Positions 8,141-15,663 are shown, counted from the first letter of the stretch. The stretch is 43,096 nucleotides of DNA from an uncultured Campylobacter sp. (GCA_938046705.1 CALIWP010000032.1:1-43096); one strand, 5' to 3'. The notes: generated from the sequence alone by a model not told the origin. Made by a program: numbers and translations.

Positions 8141-8752
8141 ATGAAAAAGTTATTTAAAGTTGCGCTTGTGAGCGCTATCATGGCAGGCAGCCTCGGAGCA
8201 AACGACTTTTTGGCAAAAATCACGAATGGCACATTGAGTGATAATCAAACCGGAGTTACCACGCTTAATGAAACGGCTATGGGTAAAATTAAGGGTGGTT
8301 ATGAAGTGGAAGCTTATAATTTAGGCTCATTTGCTATTGCCGTAGCATTACCCCATTTTACAAACGAGCTCGGATATCACCCTAATTATGATACAATGAT
8401 GCAGATGGATAGAGGGTTATGCCCTATGGGTGTAACAGAATGTTTCTATAATAAAGAAACCAAGAGCCATCTCGAACAAAATAGAAATAGGCTTAGAGCA
8501 TACGTACAAGCCCTAACTCCATCTTATGTTCCAGCACACTACGCATTAGCATTTACCGTAACAAAACATCCTATAATAAAAAAAGACGGTAGTCGCGATG
8601 TATATTTTAGTTATGGCGTCGCAGCTGTAAACTACCAGCATGGAACTGTTCATCCAATCAGTGTTCCCGTTGGAACAATAGATAACAATGTAATATTAAG
8701 AGAATTAAGGGATGCATACAAAGGCACTCTTGAATGGTCATTAAAAAAGTAA
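8141..8752 (+). CDS. secreted protein with Sec signal and double-glycine leader (cargo 2)
   Basis: The start is ATG 8141, preceded by AAAGGA; an upstream in-frame ATG at 8093 lies inside the barrel gene and would destroy the signal peptide. The product has 203 residues: Sec signal 1-20 (cleavage after SLGA), leader 21-53 with DFLAK, TNG, LSD, Q, GV and M-x-x-I-K-G-G, with Gly-Gly at 52-53 exactly as in the protein at 5350. The mature part differs, with only faint similarity in a YG-containing beta region; it has two Cys (near residues 84 and 92). It is followed by a strong hairpin. Role unknown; the leader predicts processing by the C39 peptidase at 9913. Confidence 0.7.
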   Translation: MKKLFKVALVSAIMAGSLGANDFLAKITNGTLSDNQTGVTTLNETAMGKIKGGYEVEAYNLGSFAIAVALPHFTNELGYHPNYDTMMQMDRGLCPMGVTECFYNKETKSHLEQNRNRLRAYVQALTPSYVPAHYALAFTVTKHPIIKKDGSRDVYFSYGVAAVNYQHGTVHPISVPVGTIDNNVILRELRDAYKGTLEWSLKK

Positions 8753-8763
8753 ATTAAAAATAG

Positions 8764-8801
8764 GCTTCTTATTCTTTTTATTTTGAAAAAGAATAAGAAG
8801 C
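8764..8801 (+). terminator. perfect 16-bp hairpin after cargo 2
   Basis: GCTTCTTATTCTTTTT (8764-8779) and its exact complement (8786-8801) with a 6-nt loop, 12 nt after the stop codon. The stem has no GC-rich base or U-run after it. It lies just ahead of the ribosome binding site of the next gene (AAAAGGA at 8807-8813), so it could be an attenuator or an RNA-stability element rather than a plain terminator. Confidence 0.6.
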
Positions 8802-8819
8802 AATTTAAAAGGATTTTAA

Positions 8820-9920
8820 ATGATAAACGGCTTAAACGGATTTAACGCAAACGTAAATTATGATTTTAGTAGCGCTCACGAGCGAAATTTAAAAGCACGC
8901 GAGGAGAAAGAGGCTATAAATTTAACCTCAAATTCGGCGCCGTCTCGATCAAATTTGACCGAACCTATTAATTATGACGCTCTTGATCCAGAAAAACTAG
9001 ACCGAGATCAGCTCAAAATTTGGGCGGAAAATGTCGATCCAGGGAAGCTAACGGGTAAAAACTTAAGCAAATGGCTGGGAATAAAAATGGGGTTTGAAAA
9101 GTTTGAAGATAGCTGGCGTAAAGAACTTGGTCTAAATCCGAACGAGCCAGTAGCCATAAGGAGGATATTTTCGCTAAGCGGCTACACTAAGGACGATAAA
9201 ATCAGCGTGTGGGGCAAGATAAACGGGCTTGATTCTAGTATTGACAAAGAAAAAGCTACCGAGCTAAAAAAATTTATAGACAGTACTAAAGCTTTAGCGG
9301 CGAACGAGGGGCTAGCCGGATATAAAAACTTAAACGTCGACGATGTTCGCACGGATTTAGGCGGCGTAGGAACTGGATTTATGCCGGGATTTGTTATGCT
9401 GCGCGAGATCACCGACTTGCTCGACTCCGATATGGACATAGATAAATTTAAAGATAAATGGCTCGAATTTACCGCCGAAAAGATACTAGGGGATCACGCA
9501 AGCGTCAAGATATCACTCAAAGATGGAAAGCTAAATTTTGATCAAACGCCCGAAAAGGTAAGGCTAAGATCTCTTAATCAGCCACTTGAAAAAAGAGTGA
9601 GCTACGCAGATGAAGCAACTAAAAAAGAGTTTTTAAATTTCTTAAAAGATGCATTTAAAAAAGGCGAGAGCATCGCAGACGTGCTACAAAATATAGCTCT
9701 AAAAGAAAGTGCAACAAGCGATCAAGCTCCTAAAGAAACGCCCGAAGAGAATAAATTTAAGCCTATCCAAGCCGTTAGCAAAAGCCAAACCTATGTTTAT
9801 AAGGATATAAAGCGCGAGTTTTTCGAGAAATTTATCAAAGTTGAGCAGGAAAAGGGGATGGATATAATGGAAATACTGCGCAAAGTGGGCAAGATTAGTA
9901 AAGTGAATATTAGTGCCTAG
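8820..9920 (+). CDS. Cj0814-like flagellum-dependent secreted protein (copy 2)
   Basis: This 366-residue hydrophilic protein lacks a Sec signal. It starts MINGLNGF, like the paralogue at 6008, and shares with it the VWGKINGLDSSIDKE to FIDSTK segment (residues about 125-160). The middle has a Gly-rich stretch (LGGVGTGFMPGF) and the C-terminus is helical. Unlike copy 1, no sigma-28 promoter was found in front of it; a long hairpin occupies the gap instead. It overlaps the C39 peptidase gene by 8 nt, which ties this protein to the secretion module. Export through the flagellum is inference from the family. Confidence 0.58.
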   Translation: MINGLNGFNANVNYDFSSAHERNLKAREEKEAINLTSNSAPSRSNLTEPINYDALDPEKLDRDQLKIWAENVDPGKLTGKNLSKWLGIKMGFEKFEDSWRKELGLNPNEPVAIRRIFSLSGYTKDDKISVWGKINGLDSSIDKEKATELKKFIDSTKALAANEGLAGYKNLNVDDVRTDLGGVGTGFMPGFVMLREITDLLDSDMDIDKFKDKWLEFTAEKILGDHASVKISLKDGKLNFDQTPEKVRLRSLNQPLEKRVSYADEATKKEFLNFLKDAFKKGESIADVLQNIALKESATSDQAPKETPEENKFKPIQAVSKSQTYVYKDIKREFFEKFIKVEQEKGMDIMEILRKVGKISKVNISA

Positions 9921-10503
9921 TAATATATTTATAAACTATATATTACTGTTTATTGCTTTAAACTCTGCCTTAAAGGCAGAGTTTGCTGTGAGTTCATATA
10001 GAGAACTCAGGAGTCAAAGTGTGGTCAGGCAAACCTATGAGGAATCTTGTGGTGCAGCCTCTATCGCTACTCTAATTAATAATCTCGACTTTAAAAATAT
10101 ATCTGAAAAAGATACATTGGAGCAGATGAGGGAAAATCATAAGGATTTAAATACCGATATGGTAAGCTTTAAGCAACTTCAAGATGCTGCAGCAAAACTA
10201 GGGTATGAATCAAAAGGTTATCAAATTAGCCGCGAGCTGCTAAATAAACTAAATATTCCAGTTCTCGTAAGGATAGAAAACGATCCGCGATATCCTCATT
10301 TTGTCGTAGTTATAAATCATCCAGGGGATTTTATAACAGTTTTAGACCCAAGCTTTGGAAAGTATATCAGCAGTAAAAATGAATTTTATAGCGTATGGGA
10401 TAAAAACAACCAGGGCGGCTATGCTCTAATTCTTGCTCCCAACAATGATTTTAAGAGAGAGTATAATATAGAACTACCAAATAAAAGCCTATTTCAAAAA
10501 TAA
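9913..10503 (+). CDS. periplasmic C39-family (double-glycine) cysteine peptidase
   Basis: GTG start inside the end of the previous gene; 196 residues. An N-terminal hydrophobic signal ends near residue 22 (ALKA), so the enzyme should act in the periplasm. The C39 signature is clear: Gln-40 (oxyanion hole), Cys-46 in ESCGAASIATL, His-129 in PHFVVVIN and Asp-145 in VLDPS. C39 peptidases cut bacteriocin-type leaders after Gly-Gly. Most are fused to ABC exporters, but stand-alone secreted forms occur in Fap (FapD) and Fil-type systems. Here there is no ABC domain. Its likely substrates are the Gly-Gly leader proteins at 5350 and 8141. The gene ends flush against the convergent repressor gene. Confidence 0.82.
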   Translation: MPSNIFINYILLFIALNSALKAEFAVSSYRELRSQSVVRQTYEESCGAASIATLINNLDFKNISEKDTLEQMRENHKDLNTDMVSFKQLQDAAAKLGYESKGYQISRELLNKLNIPVLVRIENDPRYPHFVVVINHPGDFITVLDPSFGKYISSKNEFYSVWDKNNQGGYALILAPNNDFKREYNIELPNKSLFQK

Positions 10504-11205
10504 CTATTTAAAAGAACTTATGTCTACACTAAATCTAGCTTTAACTTTGCCTACAATAGTTAGCTGTATCTGTTCTTGTGGCTTTATAATGATATCTTGA
10601 TAAAAATCATTAAGTGATGTAAGCTTAATGATTTTTTGTATTGGATCAAACAAATATTTTTTTACATATAAACTGTCTTCAAGAATAGCAATAACTATAT
10701 CGCCATTTCTTGCCATTTCAGTTCTGTCCACCAAAACCAAGTCATTATCTTTTATAAAAGGTTCCATACTATCGCCCATAGCTCTTATAATATCATACTC
10801 TTTTGCTGGTACTCTTAAAACATCTCTCAAAAACTGTGCGCTAACCGGTATTTTCTTTGCCACACTATCATCAGCAAAAGAACCATACCCGGCACTTGCC
10901 CTAACATTATCGTAGAAATTTAGATAGATTTTTTTATTTTCGGTCTCATTAATAACACTAATAATATTAGCAAAATTAGGTCTTGGTGGGCTCGGTTTTT
11001 TAGAAACTGGGATAAAATAGCTTAATGGAACTCCAAAATGAGCTGCTATAGACTGAAGTATAACTCTTCGCGGCTCTACTTCCCCATATTCATAGCCTTG
11101 AAGGGCGCCATAAGATACACCAATAGCTTCAGCAAATTCTTTTTGGCTCATGCCTACTTTTTTTCTTAATTCTCTAATTTTTTCACCTATTTTAGGAGTT
11201 TCCAT
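10504..11205 (-). CDS. XRE-S24 (CI/LexA-like) repressor
   Basis: This 233-residue protein has an N-terminal XRE helix-turn-helix (residues 6-62, core MSQKEFAEAIGVSYGALQGYE) and a C-terminal S24 peptidase domain. That domain has nucleophile Ser-146 in MGDSMEP, general base Lys-182 in LYVKKYL, and an Ala-Gly bond at 105-106 in SAGYG as the expected self-cleavage site. Such repressors are inactivated through RecA-stimulated self-cleavage when DNA is damaged. It is divergent from the lipoprotein and secreted-protein genes at 11516-12780 and probably represses them and itself. It converges on the C39 gene with no gap. Confidence 0.85.
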   Translation of the reverse strand: METPKIGEKIRELRKKVGMSQKEFAEAIGVSYGALQGYEYGEVEPRRVILQSIAAHFGVPLSYFIPVSKKPSPPRPNFANIISVINETENKKIYLNFYDNVRASAGYGSFADDSVAKKIPVSAQFLRDVLRVPAKEYDIIRAMGDSMEPFIKDNDLVLVDRTEMARNGDIVIAILEDSLYVKKYLFDPIQKIIKLTSLNDFYQDIIIKPQEQIQLTIVGKVKARFSVDISSFK

Positions 11206-11235
11206 CTTTTATACCTATTTATTAAGAGATTACTC

Positions 11236-11264
11236 TTGACTAAAACACAATTTTGGAGTATAAT
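11236..11264 (+). promoter_or_regulatory. sigma-70 promoter facing the lipoprotein/secreted-protein operon
   Basis: TTGACT (11236-11241), 17-bp spacer, TATAAT (11259-11264). A TACTC/GAGTA inverted pair (11231-11235 and 11256-11260) spans the promoter. The predicted start is near 11271, about 245 nt before the lipoprotein ATG. Confidence 0.65.
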
Positions 11265-11275
11265 GCCACTACAGA

Positions 11276-11328
11276 TTTAGGTATTGTACCCTAAAAATAC
11301 ATAAAAATCAAGCTTTCTATGTATTTTT
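11276..11328 (+). promoter_or_regulatory. possible operator and leader hairpin in the S24-regulated region
   Basis: TTTAGG (11276-11281) and CCTAAA (11290-11295) form an inverted repeat containing TAGGTA, whose complement TACCTA recurs at 11212-11217 near the repressor start; these are candidate repressor sites. AAAAATACATA (11293-11303) and TATGTATTTTT (11318-11328) form a perfect 11-bp stem in the leader RNA. The rest of 11206-11515 holds a three-codon ORF (11374-11385) with a good ribosome binding site, GAATATT/AATATTC arms, and no other gene. Confidence 0.45.
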
Positions 11329-11515
11329 ATACAACTTTTGCCTAGATTTGGAGATTAAAATAAGGAGAACAGCATGCAGACATAAATAACTAAATATTTG
11401 AATATAGCTTTTGGTCCACACGCCGTCGAATATTGAAACATTCTGATTATAGTGTGACTAAAATTAATATTCAATAAAATTATCCACGTTTTTATCATTG
11501 TTTAAGGAGAAAATT

Positions 11516-11632
11516 ATGAAAAAAATATTTTTTGTAATTTTTGTTGCACTAAATCTTGTTGGTTGTAGTGCCTTAATTAGTGTTGGTGATAATAATACCA
11601 ACACATCAAAATATAATAAGGATTTAAAATGA
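11516..11632 (+). CDS. 38-residue lipoprotein
   Basis: ATG with AAGGAGA upstream. The product has a lysine-rich start, a hydrophobic core and a lipobox LVGC (Cys-17 the predicted lipidated residue), then about 20 residues rich in Asn and Thr. Its stop codon overlaps the start of the next gene as ATGA, so both are translated together. Its size and lipobox recall colicin release (lysis) lipoproteins, and it sits behind a LexA-type repressor, but there is no clear sequence match. An immunity or surface-anchor role is equally possible. Confidence 0.62.
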   Translation: MKKIFFVIFVALNLVGCSALISVGDNNTNTSKYNKDLK

Positions 11633-12780
11633 AACCTATTAACAAAAAACTAGCTATAACACTACTTTCTGTTACTGTTGGGCTAAGCGCCTTTGCCTCT
11701 GAATATCAAATAAAGCCTGTTCAAAATATAGATGAGGCTGTTAAATTGATAAAAAATCTTAAGCCAAAAACAGACAAGGCTAATGAAGTTAAGAGCAAAA
11801 ACACATCTCCATATGGCTATATACACAAGAGTGATAATAGCCCATCACCAATGAGCTATACTCCAATACCCATAAACAACTTTAGTTATGATTCAGTCAG
11901 AGATACAATAACCACTATTTATGATAGTACAAACAACCCTATACTTCATATAGTGCATAACAAAAAACAGAATGATCCAACTTTGACGGCAAAAGATTTA
12001 ACAAAACTCAATACTACAGAAATATATAAAAAAACAGGCTACACTTGTGATAATGAAGGAAAAAAACCATATAGTTGCAGTGCTTACCATTTTTATACAG
12101 GTATAGTTCTTAATTCAAACAGTGTTGGAGCCAACATAAATCTAAGTCAAACTAAACTAGCACAATACGGCAAAGATATTGTTCTGCTCGATCGAGAATC
12201 GAGGCTAGGCACGTATATGAAAGTATTTATTGATCAAAATGGCTATCTTTGCTCAAAATTTACACTAACAACAGGAGGAACAACCACTGCCAGAACAGCC
12301 CAACCTATACCATTTAATGAAAACGTATATATTCAGGCAAATGATTTAGGCCAAGCATATCAAGTTGGATGGAAAAGCTTAGATACCGGTAATAGTTCGA
12401 TTGGTAAGGCCGGCCATCAGATAAAACCAGTATTTACTCCGATGCCAGGAGAGCCTAATGGAGTTCATGATGATGCAAATGCTGTTATTAGTTTAGACAG
12501 ACACTTTTGGCAAATACTCCCTGACACAATTGCAAAATTTGGTATAACTAATTATTTTTGGAATACCAATATACCAATGTTTGCCAATATAGGCAAGGAT
12601 GATCTAAGCGATATGGTTGTTTATCAACAAAGCCCCGCTTTAAAAATGGACTTAACTTTTGTAAAAAAAGTTATAGGTGATTTACAGGGCAATACAAACT
12701 ATTTTCCATTGGGTAAATTAAGAGCATATGTTGACGCAAACGGCAATCTAGCTGCAGCAGACGTCAGGGAAGTTTACTAA
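11629..12780 (+). CDS. secreted protein of unknown function behind S24 repressor
   Basis: This 383-residue protein has a Sec signal (residues 1-23, cleavage after SAFA). The mature part is rich in Asn, Thr, Tyr and Lys and includes an early Ser/Pro/Tyr stretch, a Cys pair (CDNEGKKPYSC) near 140 and a further Cys near 205. No catalytic motif or membrane anchor was recognised, and no Gly-Gly leader follows the signal. It is coupled by ATGA to the small lipoprotein gene and ends before a GC-rich terminator. It could be a secreted effector or toxin; that rests only on context. Confidence 0.65.
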   Translation: MKPINKKLAITLLSVTVGLSAFASEYQIKPVQNIDEAVKLIKNLKPKTDKANEVKSKNTSPYGYIHKSDNSPSPMSYTPIPINNFSYDSVRDTITTIYDSTNNPILHIVHNKKQNDPTLTAKDLTKLNTTEIYKKTGYTCDNEGKKPYSCSAYHFYTGIVLNSNSVGANINLSQTKLAQYGKDIVLLDRESRLGTYMKVFIDQNGYLCSKFTLTTGGTTTARTAQPIPFNENVYIQANDLGQAYQVGWKSLDTGNSSIGKAGHQIKPVFTPMPGEPNGVHDDANAVISLDRHFWQILPDTIAKFGITNYFWNTNIPMFANIGKDDLSDMVVYQQSPALKMDLTFVKKVIGDLQGNTNYFPLGKLRAYVDANGNLAAADVREVY

Positions 12781-12794
12781 CTAGTATTCTTATG

Positions 12795-12811
12795 GGGCGG
12801 ATTATCCGCCC
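12795..12811 (+). terminator. GC-rich hairpin terminator
   Basis: GGGCGG (12795-12800) and CCGCCC (12806-12811) with an ATTAT loop, 14 nt after the stop of the secreted protein gene. The U-run is weak (CTTGCC). Directly downstream is a sigma-28 promoter, so the hairpin insulates two differently controlled units. Confidence 0.65.
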
Positions 12812-12816
12812 TTGCC

Positions 12817-12843
12817 TAAATAAATTTTAAAATTTGCCGATTT
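12817..12843 (+). promoter_or_regulatory. sigma-28 (FliA) promoter
   Basis: TAAA (12817-12820), exactly 15 nt, GCCGATTT (12836-12843). This is the same pattern as upstream of 6008 and matches CGATWT, the Campylobacter sigma-28 -10. The predicted start is near 12850, giving a leader of about 23 nt with AAAGGA at 12860-12865. Confidence 0.7.
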
Positions 12844-12872
12844 GGTATTAAAACATTTAAAAGGATTTTAAT

Positions 12873-14720
12873 ATGGATATTCTGCTAAGAAACGGCTATG
12901 ACGTAAATTTATCATTATTAAGACAAGGCCAAATGCAAGCTTCTGCATCTAGACTCGCCGGACAAGAGCTAGTCAAGGTGGGCAATGAGGCAATAAGCAA
13001 GGACGAATATATCAGTAGGCAATACGATCTTTTAGAAAAAGCCAACGATATACTAATGCAAAATTCGCAAGCCTATCTATATAAAGGCGGAACTGATAAT
13101 GTAAATGGATATTCTACTGGGTTTTTAGGATCAAGCGCTCATAGGGCAAATCTGCCTATGTGGTCCAATATGGATAACTCGGATAGGGTTACTCAAGACG
13201 GATATAATGGATTTCAAGGACCGTATGGGAATGACGGATATTGTTTTTCTATCGGTTTGCCAGATTCCGGGGCGCCCGTAATAGAAGAATTTGCCGGCGG
13301 CGGATATTTTAAAGGCAGCAAATCAAATACCATCCTAAGTCAAGACAGAAACAATCTAAACGACTATGCAAGCGAAAATATACTAAAAACTAAATACGGC
13401 GACGTAGAGGTGTTTTTAGATCTATACGGCGATAACGACAAGCTAGGTATCGGCAAATTTAGCTCAAATGCAATACTCTTTAACTTTGACAGTAACGGCG
13501 ACGGAATTTTAAATAGCTCCGATAAGCTATTCTCAAAGCTCAAGGTCAGAGGATACGATAAGGACGGCAACGAAAAGATAGCAAATTTAAGCGACGTAAC
13601 CAGCGGTATAGATCTGGCGCAGTTTATTAAAAAAGATATAGATATAAACCATAGGCGGAAGCAAATAGAGGATCTAAATGCCAAACTGAAAGAAAAAGGC
13701 AAGACTCAAATCGACATCTCAAAGATCGATAATCGCATTTTTTACTATAACGAAAACCCCTACACCGTATTTGCACCGGAGAGTAGATACAAAAAGGCGG
13801 AAGCCGATAGTATTAAGAACTTCTTTGATGCATATGCGGACAAGGACGGCTGGGTAGACCTAAGAAATAATAACGTATTTAATAAAAATAGCCTATTTAA
13901 CAACTTTGCTTACGCTAAGGCTGGATTTGACGGAAAGCTTAAGCTTAGTGAATTTAATCCGATCATATCAAGCAAAAAGACGAGCGACGACTTCTCGTAT
14001 GAAAACTATCAAAGAGATAGTTTTATGAAATTTTATAGAGACTACGAAAAAGAATCCACCGCCCACGCAAAAGACATAGAGTGGCTATCAAAAAATCTAA
14101 AAGAGTATAACGTAGAAAATGCAGACGAATATATAAGCAGGCTAAACGGTAGCAAGTCGTCATACATGATCGCCATGGAAAATGAATTCCAAAAGGCTAC
14201 AAGGCTAGAATTTAGCCCAGAAAACTTAGAGAAAGTAAAAAGAGCCTTTGATACTAATCCGAATAAAGCGGCCTTAATGATGAACGACAGCGATAGCGTA
14301 ATAGCTATGAAGCTAAACGATAATGGATCTATAACCTTAAAATTTGATAGCGGTAGAGAGATAGAGGTAACAGAGCTATACTCAGATACTGGTAAGCTTT
14401 TAGGGGATAAAACCAGAAGGGCAAGCCTAAATTTAGAAACTAAAGCCATGAGTGACATTGAGCTTGGCTCTATAAGCTTTAATAATATAGGCATCCTAGA
14501 TACCGACGGCAAATATAAGACGCTCCAGGAAATAGGAGCTAGCGCTATAAAATCCTTTTCTACTAAGCATGGAAAACAGTTTTTGATATACCTAGGAGAT
14601 AATAAAACCCTAACGGCAAAGGATCTATACAATATTTCGTTTTTAAATAACGAGTTTGAGGCAAATACAAAAATAGATGAAAAAGATAAATTTTATAGAA
14701 AAGTTAATATTTTAGCATAA
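12873..14720 (+). CDS. sigma-28-driven 615-residue protein with EF-hand-like motif
   Basis: No Sec signal. The N-terminal 80 residues are helical and start MDILLRNGYDVNL. A Gly-rich section follows at about 85-160. DSNGDGILNSSD (about 206-217) has Asp or Asn at the calcium-binding positions of an EF-hand/dockerin loop. Weaker similar loops are DKDGWVDL (about 322) and FDGKLKLSEF (about 350). A long helical region lies at 370-460 and a beta-rich C-terminus follows. It is not recognised as a named family. Its sigma-28 promoter and missing signal peptide suggest export by the flagellar apparatus, as for its neighbours; this is inference. Confidence 0.62.
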   Translation: MDILLRNGYDVNLSLLRQGQMQASASRLAGQELVKVGNEAISKDEYISRQYDLLEKANDILMQNSQAYLYKGGTDNVNGYSTGFLGSSAHRANLPMWSNMDNSDRVTQDGYNGFQGPYGNDGYCFSIGLPDSGAPVIEEFAGGGYFKGSKSNTILSQDRNNLNDYASENILKTKYGDVEVFLDLYGDNDKLGIGKFSSNAILFNFDSNGDGILNSSDKLFSKLKVRGYDKDGNEKIANLSDVTSGIDLAQFIKKDIDINHRRKQIEDLNAKLKEKGKTQIDISKIDNRIFYYNENPYTVFAPESRYKKAEADSIKNFFDAYADKDGWVDLRNNNVFNKNSLFNNFAYAKAGFDGKLKLSEFNPIISSKKTSDDFSYENYQRDSFMKFYRDYEKESTAHAKDIEWLSKNLKEYNVENADEYISRLNGSKSSYMIAMENEFQKATRLEFSPENLEKVKRAFDTNPNKAALMMNDSDSVIAMKLNDNGSITLKFDSGREIEVTELYSDTGKLLGDKTRRASLNLETKAMSDIELGSISFNNIGILDTDGKYKTLQEIGASAIKSFSTKHGKQFLIYLGDNKTLTAKDLYNISFLNNEFEANTKIDEKDKFYRKVNILA

Positions 14721-14796
14721 AAAATGTTTATTTATAATTCTATGCTATATTTTAGTATAAGAAAGTTTTAGTTATTATTTTATATCATATATTAAC

Positions 14797-14816
14797 GTTA
14801 TTTACTATAAAATAAC
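14797..14816. terminator. inverted repeat between convergent genes
   Basis: GTTATTT (14797-14803) and AAATAAC (14810-14816) with a 6-nt loop, placed between the stops of the converging genes at 12873-14720 and 14817-15488. It is preceded by TAACGTTATTTA, a word also found at 5071-5082. It could be a bidirectional terminator or a protein site. Confidence 0.45.
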
Positions 14817-15488
14817 TTACTTAGTAATATCTAACTCTTTATTATGCTCTTTTACTCTTTCGTCGTTTTTAACGAGTTTTTCGTTATTGTCTTTTCCACT
14901 TTTAGCCAAAATTTGAAGAATATTTTTTATATCTTTTTGCAGTATCGACTCTTGGTCTTTTGGATTTATGGCCGATTTCATAGTAGCTATAAAAGAACTT
15001 ACAAATTGCGATGTTTCCTCGCCGGCGGTTTGTGATATGGTTTCGATTGTCTTTAGGCTTCCGGCCAACACCTTATCAAAAGTACTTTCTCTCTCCGGGT
15101 TTTTAAATTTTTCAATGCCCCCGTCTCCAAATTTCTCAATTATCGTTTGATACTCTTCTTTTTCTTGCCGCGTCGGCCTATTTCTTGATATATCCTTGCT
15201 CGTCAAATCTATCAAGCGATCAAGCTGTTTTGAAAAGTTATCTTCACCCATAGGAATTTCAAGATCATACGTGCCGCTCTCCATTTTTAGCTTGACGTCG
15301 ATCTTGTCTTTTGAAAATTTCATATCTTGCTTATTTTTAAAATTTAGCATTTTATCGACGACGCTTAGCGATTGTATAAGAGCTCTGGCTTCTTCGCCCC
15401 TATAGGCTTCATTGGTCTTAAAAAGCGTTTTAAGCTCGTCTCTGAGGTTATCGGTAGATTTAACAGTTATTTCAAAGTCTTGTTGCAC
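14817..15488 (-). CDS. hypothetical charged helical protein
   Basis: GTG start with AAGGG upstream; a stop codon shortly before it in frame leaves GTG as the only option. The 223-residue product is strongly charged, mostly helical and soluble, with no signal or membrane segment. No family was recognised. It may form a unit with the 41-codon gene just upstream (15538-15663), which has the same direction. It separates the secreted-protein cargo from the replication origin. Confidence 0.6.
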   Translation of the reverse strand: MQQDFEITVKSTDNLRDELKTLFKTNEAYRGEEARALIQSLSVVDKMLNFKNKQDMKFSKDKIDVKLKMESGTYDLEIPMGEDNFSKQLDRLIDLTSKDISRNRPTRQEKEEYQTIIEKFGDGGIEKFKNPERESTFDKVLAGSLKTIETISQTAGEETSQFVSSFIATMKSAINPKDQESILQKDIKNILQILAKSGKDNNEKLVKNDERVKEHNKELDITK

Positions 15489-15537
15489 GTCTAGCCCTTA
15501 TGATAAATTTTGCATTTCAAAGCATATGCGATCCTTT

Positions 15538-15663
15538 TTATGCTTTTTTGTCTGCGTAGTATACGGTTTGACCGCTAGCAGCAACTATAATACCGTGTTT
15601 TTGCCTGATTTCGTCAAATATTTTGAGTTTCGAATAGTCTTTGTTCTGTTCTAAAATTTCCAT
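15538..15663 (-). CDS. 41-residue small protein
   Basis: A short reverse-strand ORF, ATG at 15663-15661 with a strong AAAAGGAGA site upstream. The product begins MEILEQNKDYSKLKIFDE and ends YYADKKA, a compact acidic-basic helix followed by a possible strand pair (GIIVAASGQTVYYA). No family was recognised. It precedes the 223-residue gene in the same direction by about 50 nt. The good ribosome binding site is the main support. Confidence 0.5.
   Translation of the reverse strand: MEILEQNKDYSKLKIFDEIRQKHGIIVAASGQTVYYADKKA

Noticed and set aside
11293..11370. Structured leader considered as a riboswitch
   Set aside because: An AT-rich simple stem without any known aptamer core; more likely an attenuator or spacer.
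14042..14632. 196-codon antisense ORF inside the 615-residue gene
   Set aside because: Leu/Ser-rich composition typical of the complement of a Lys/Glu-rich gene, no ribosome binding site, fully covered by a well-supported gene with a promoter.
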